In this document: piece by piece, positions 24,944-24,986 of the stretch
Layout: each line of letters opens with the position of its first letter
Position numbering within the stretch: the stretch's first letter is position 1
NCBI GenBank assembly: GCA_963575745.1
Contig: CAUYUJ010016700.1
Span: 1-24,986, forward strand
DNA from: Prorocentrum cordatum
Taxonomy: Eukaryota; Sar; Dinophyceae; Prorocentrales; Prorocentraceae
Reading direction: 5' to 3'
Length of the DNA: 24,986 nucleotides
Position numbers and translations under genes: made by a program
Notes under the pieces: model-generated
What the model saw: the letters and a program-made list of their open reading frames with translations, nothing else
Database searches by the model: none
What the model was told of the DNA's origin: nothing

Positions 24944-24986
24944 CACTCCTCCTCCTCCTCCTCCTCCTCCTCCTCCTCCTCCTCCT
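24944..24986. repeat. CTC trinucleotide microsatellite, cut by the window end
   Basis: Pure CTC repeats up to the last base; it probably continues beyond the window. Confidence 0.95.

Overview
The window looks like nuclear DNA of a protist with a large, repeat-swollen genome, most likely a dinoflagellate alga (inference). Reasons: the only well-preserved protein-coding locus is a LINE-type retrotransposon whose reverse transcriptase (motif B AGCSGATTF, catalytic VVDD), RNase H (GHATAADVEAGR) and tail resemble, from memory, the dinoflagellate LINE lineage; two broken helicase C-termini resemble the multicopy Pif1-like helicases of the same group; and the rest is minisatellite, satellite and microsatellite DNA. 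No housekeeping gene, rRNA, tRNA, spliced-leader copy or CRISPR array was recognised.

Layout. 1-2713: two arrays of a 16-bp G/T-rich minisatellite separated by an AC-rich 12-bp minisatellite, then a 357-bp direct duplication carrying the TTTCGCTCGAGACATCC motif. 2714 to about 8950 (minus strand): one LINE with ORF1 (zinc finger plus coiled coil) and ORF2 (endonuclease, reverse transcriptase, CCHC finger, RNase H). ORF2 lies in the +1 frame, the junction reads CTTTGAC, and the RNase H tail is frameshifted. 8970-9985: a GGA microsatellite and a mostly single-copy stretch with a perfect 12-bp hairpin. 10076-13065: a TCA/CAT microsatellite of about 900 bp, then about 23 copies of a 77-bp satellite, each preceded or interrupted by a copy of one shared module. 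13181-14935: an exact 42-bp minisatellite and two arrays of a CCAAGA-type minisatellite in opposite orientation. 14995-18300: three copies of a roughly 200-bp module tied to AGCAT pentanucleotide arrays, bracketing a 426-bp tandem duplication, an unrecognised ORF and a frameshifted helicase C-terminus. 18425-19325: a leader also found at 1094-1175, then a 431-bp tandem duplication holding a 12-bp minisatellite. 19325-21920: six divergent copies of a composite repeat with long poly-A tracts, closing with the same module that flanks the LINE at 2713. 21950-22700: pyrimidine and homopolymer tracts and a small minisatellite. 22703-23146 (minus): a second, different helicase C-terminus ending at a probable premature stop. 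23147-24340: eight copies of a 155-bp satellite. 24385-24986: short repeats to the end.

The genes form no pathway. The LINE is a nearly complete selfish element that could in principle have supplied reverse transcription in trans. The helicase pieces look like decayed members of a dispersed family. The most interesting features are the possible +1 frameshift junction in the LINE, and the recurrence of leader and boundary modules beside otherwise different tandem arrays, which suggests that unnamed composite elements seed minisatellites in this genome.
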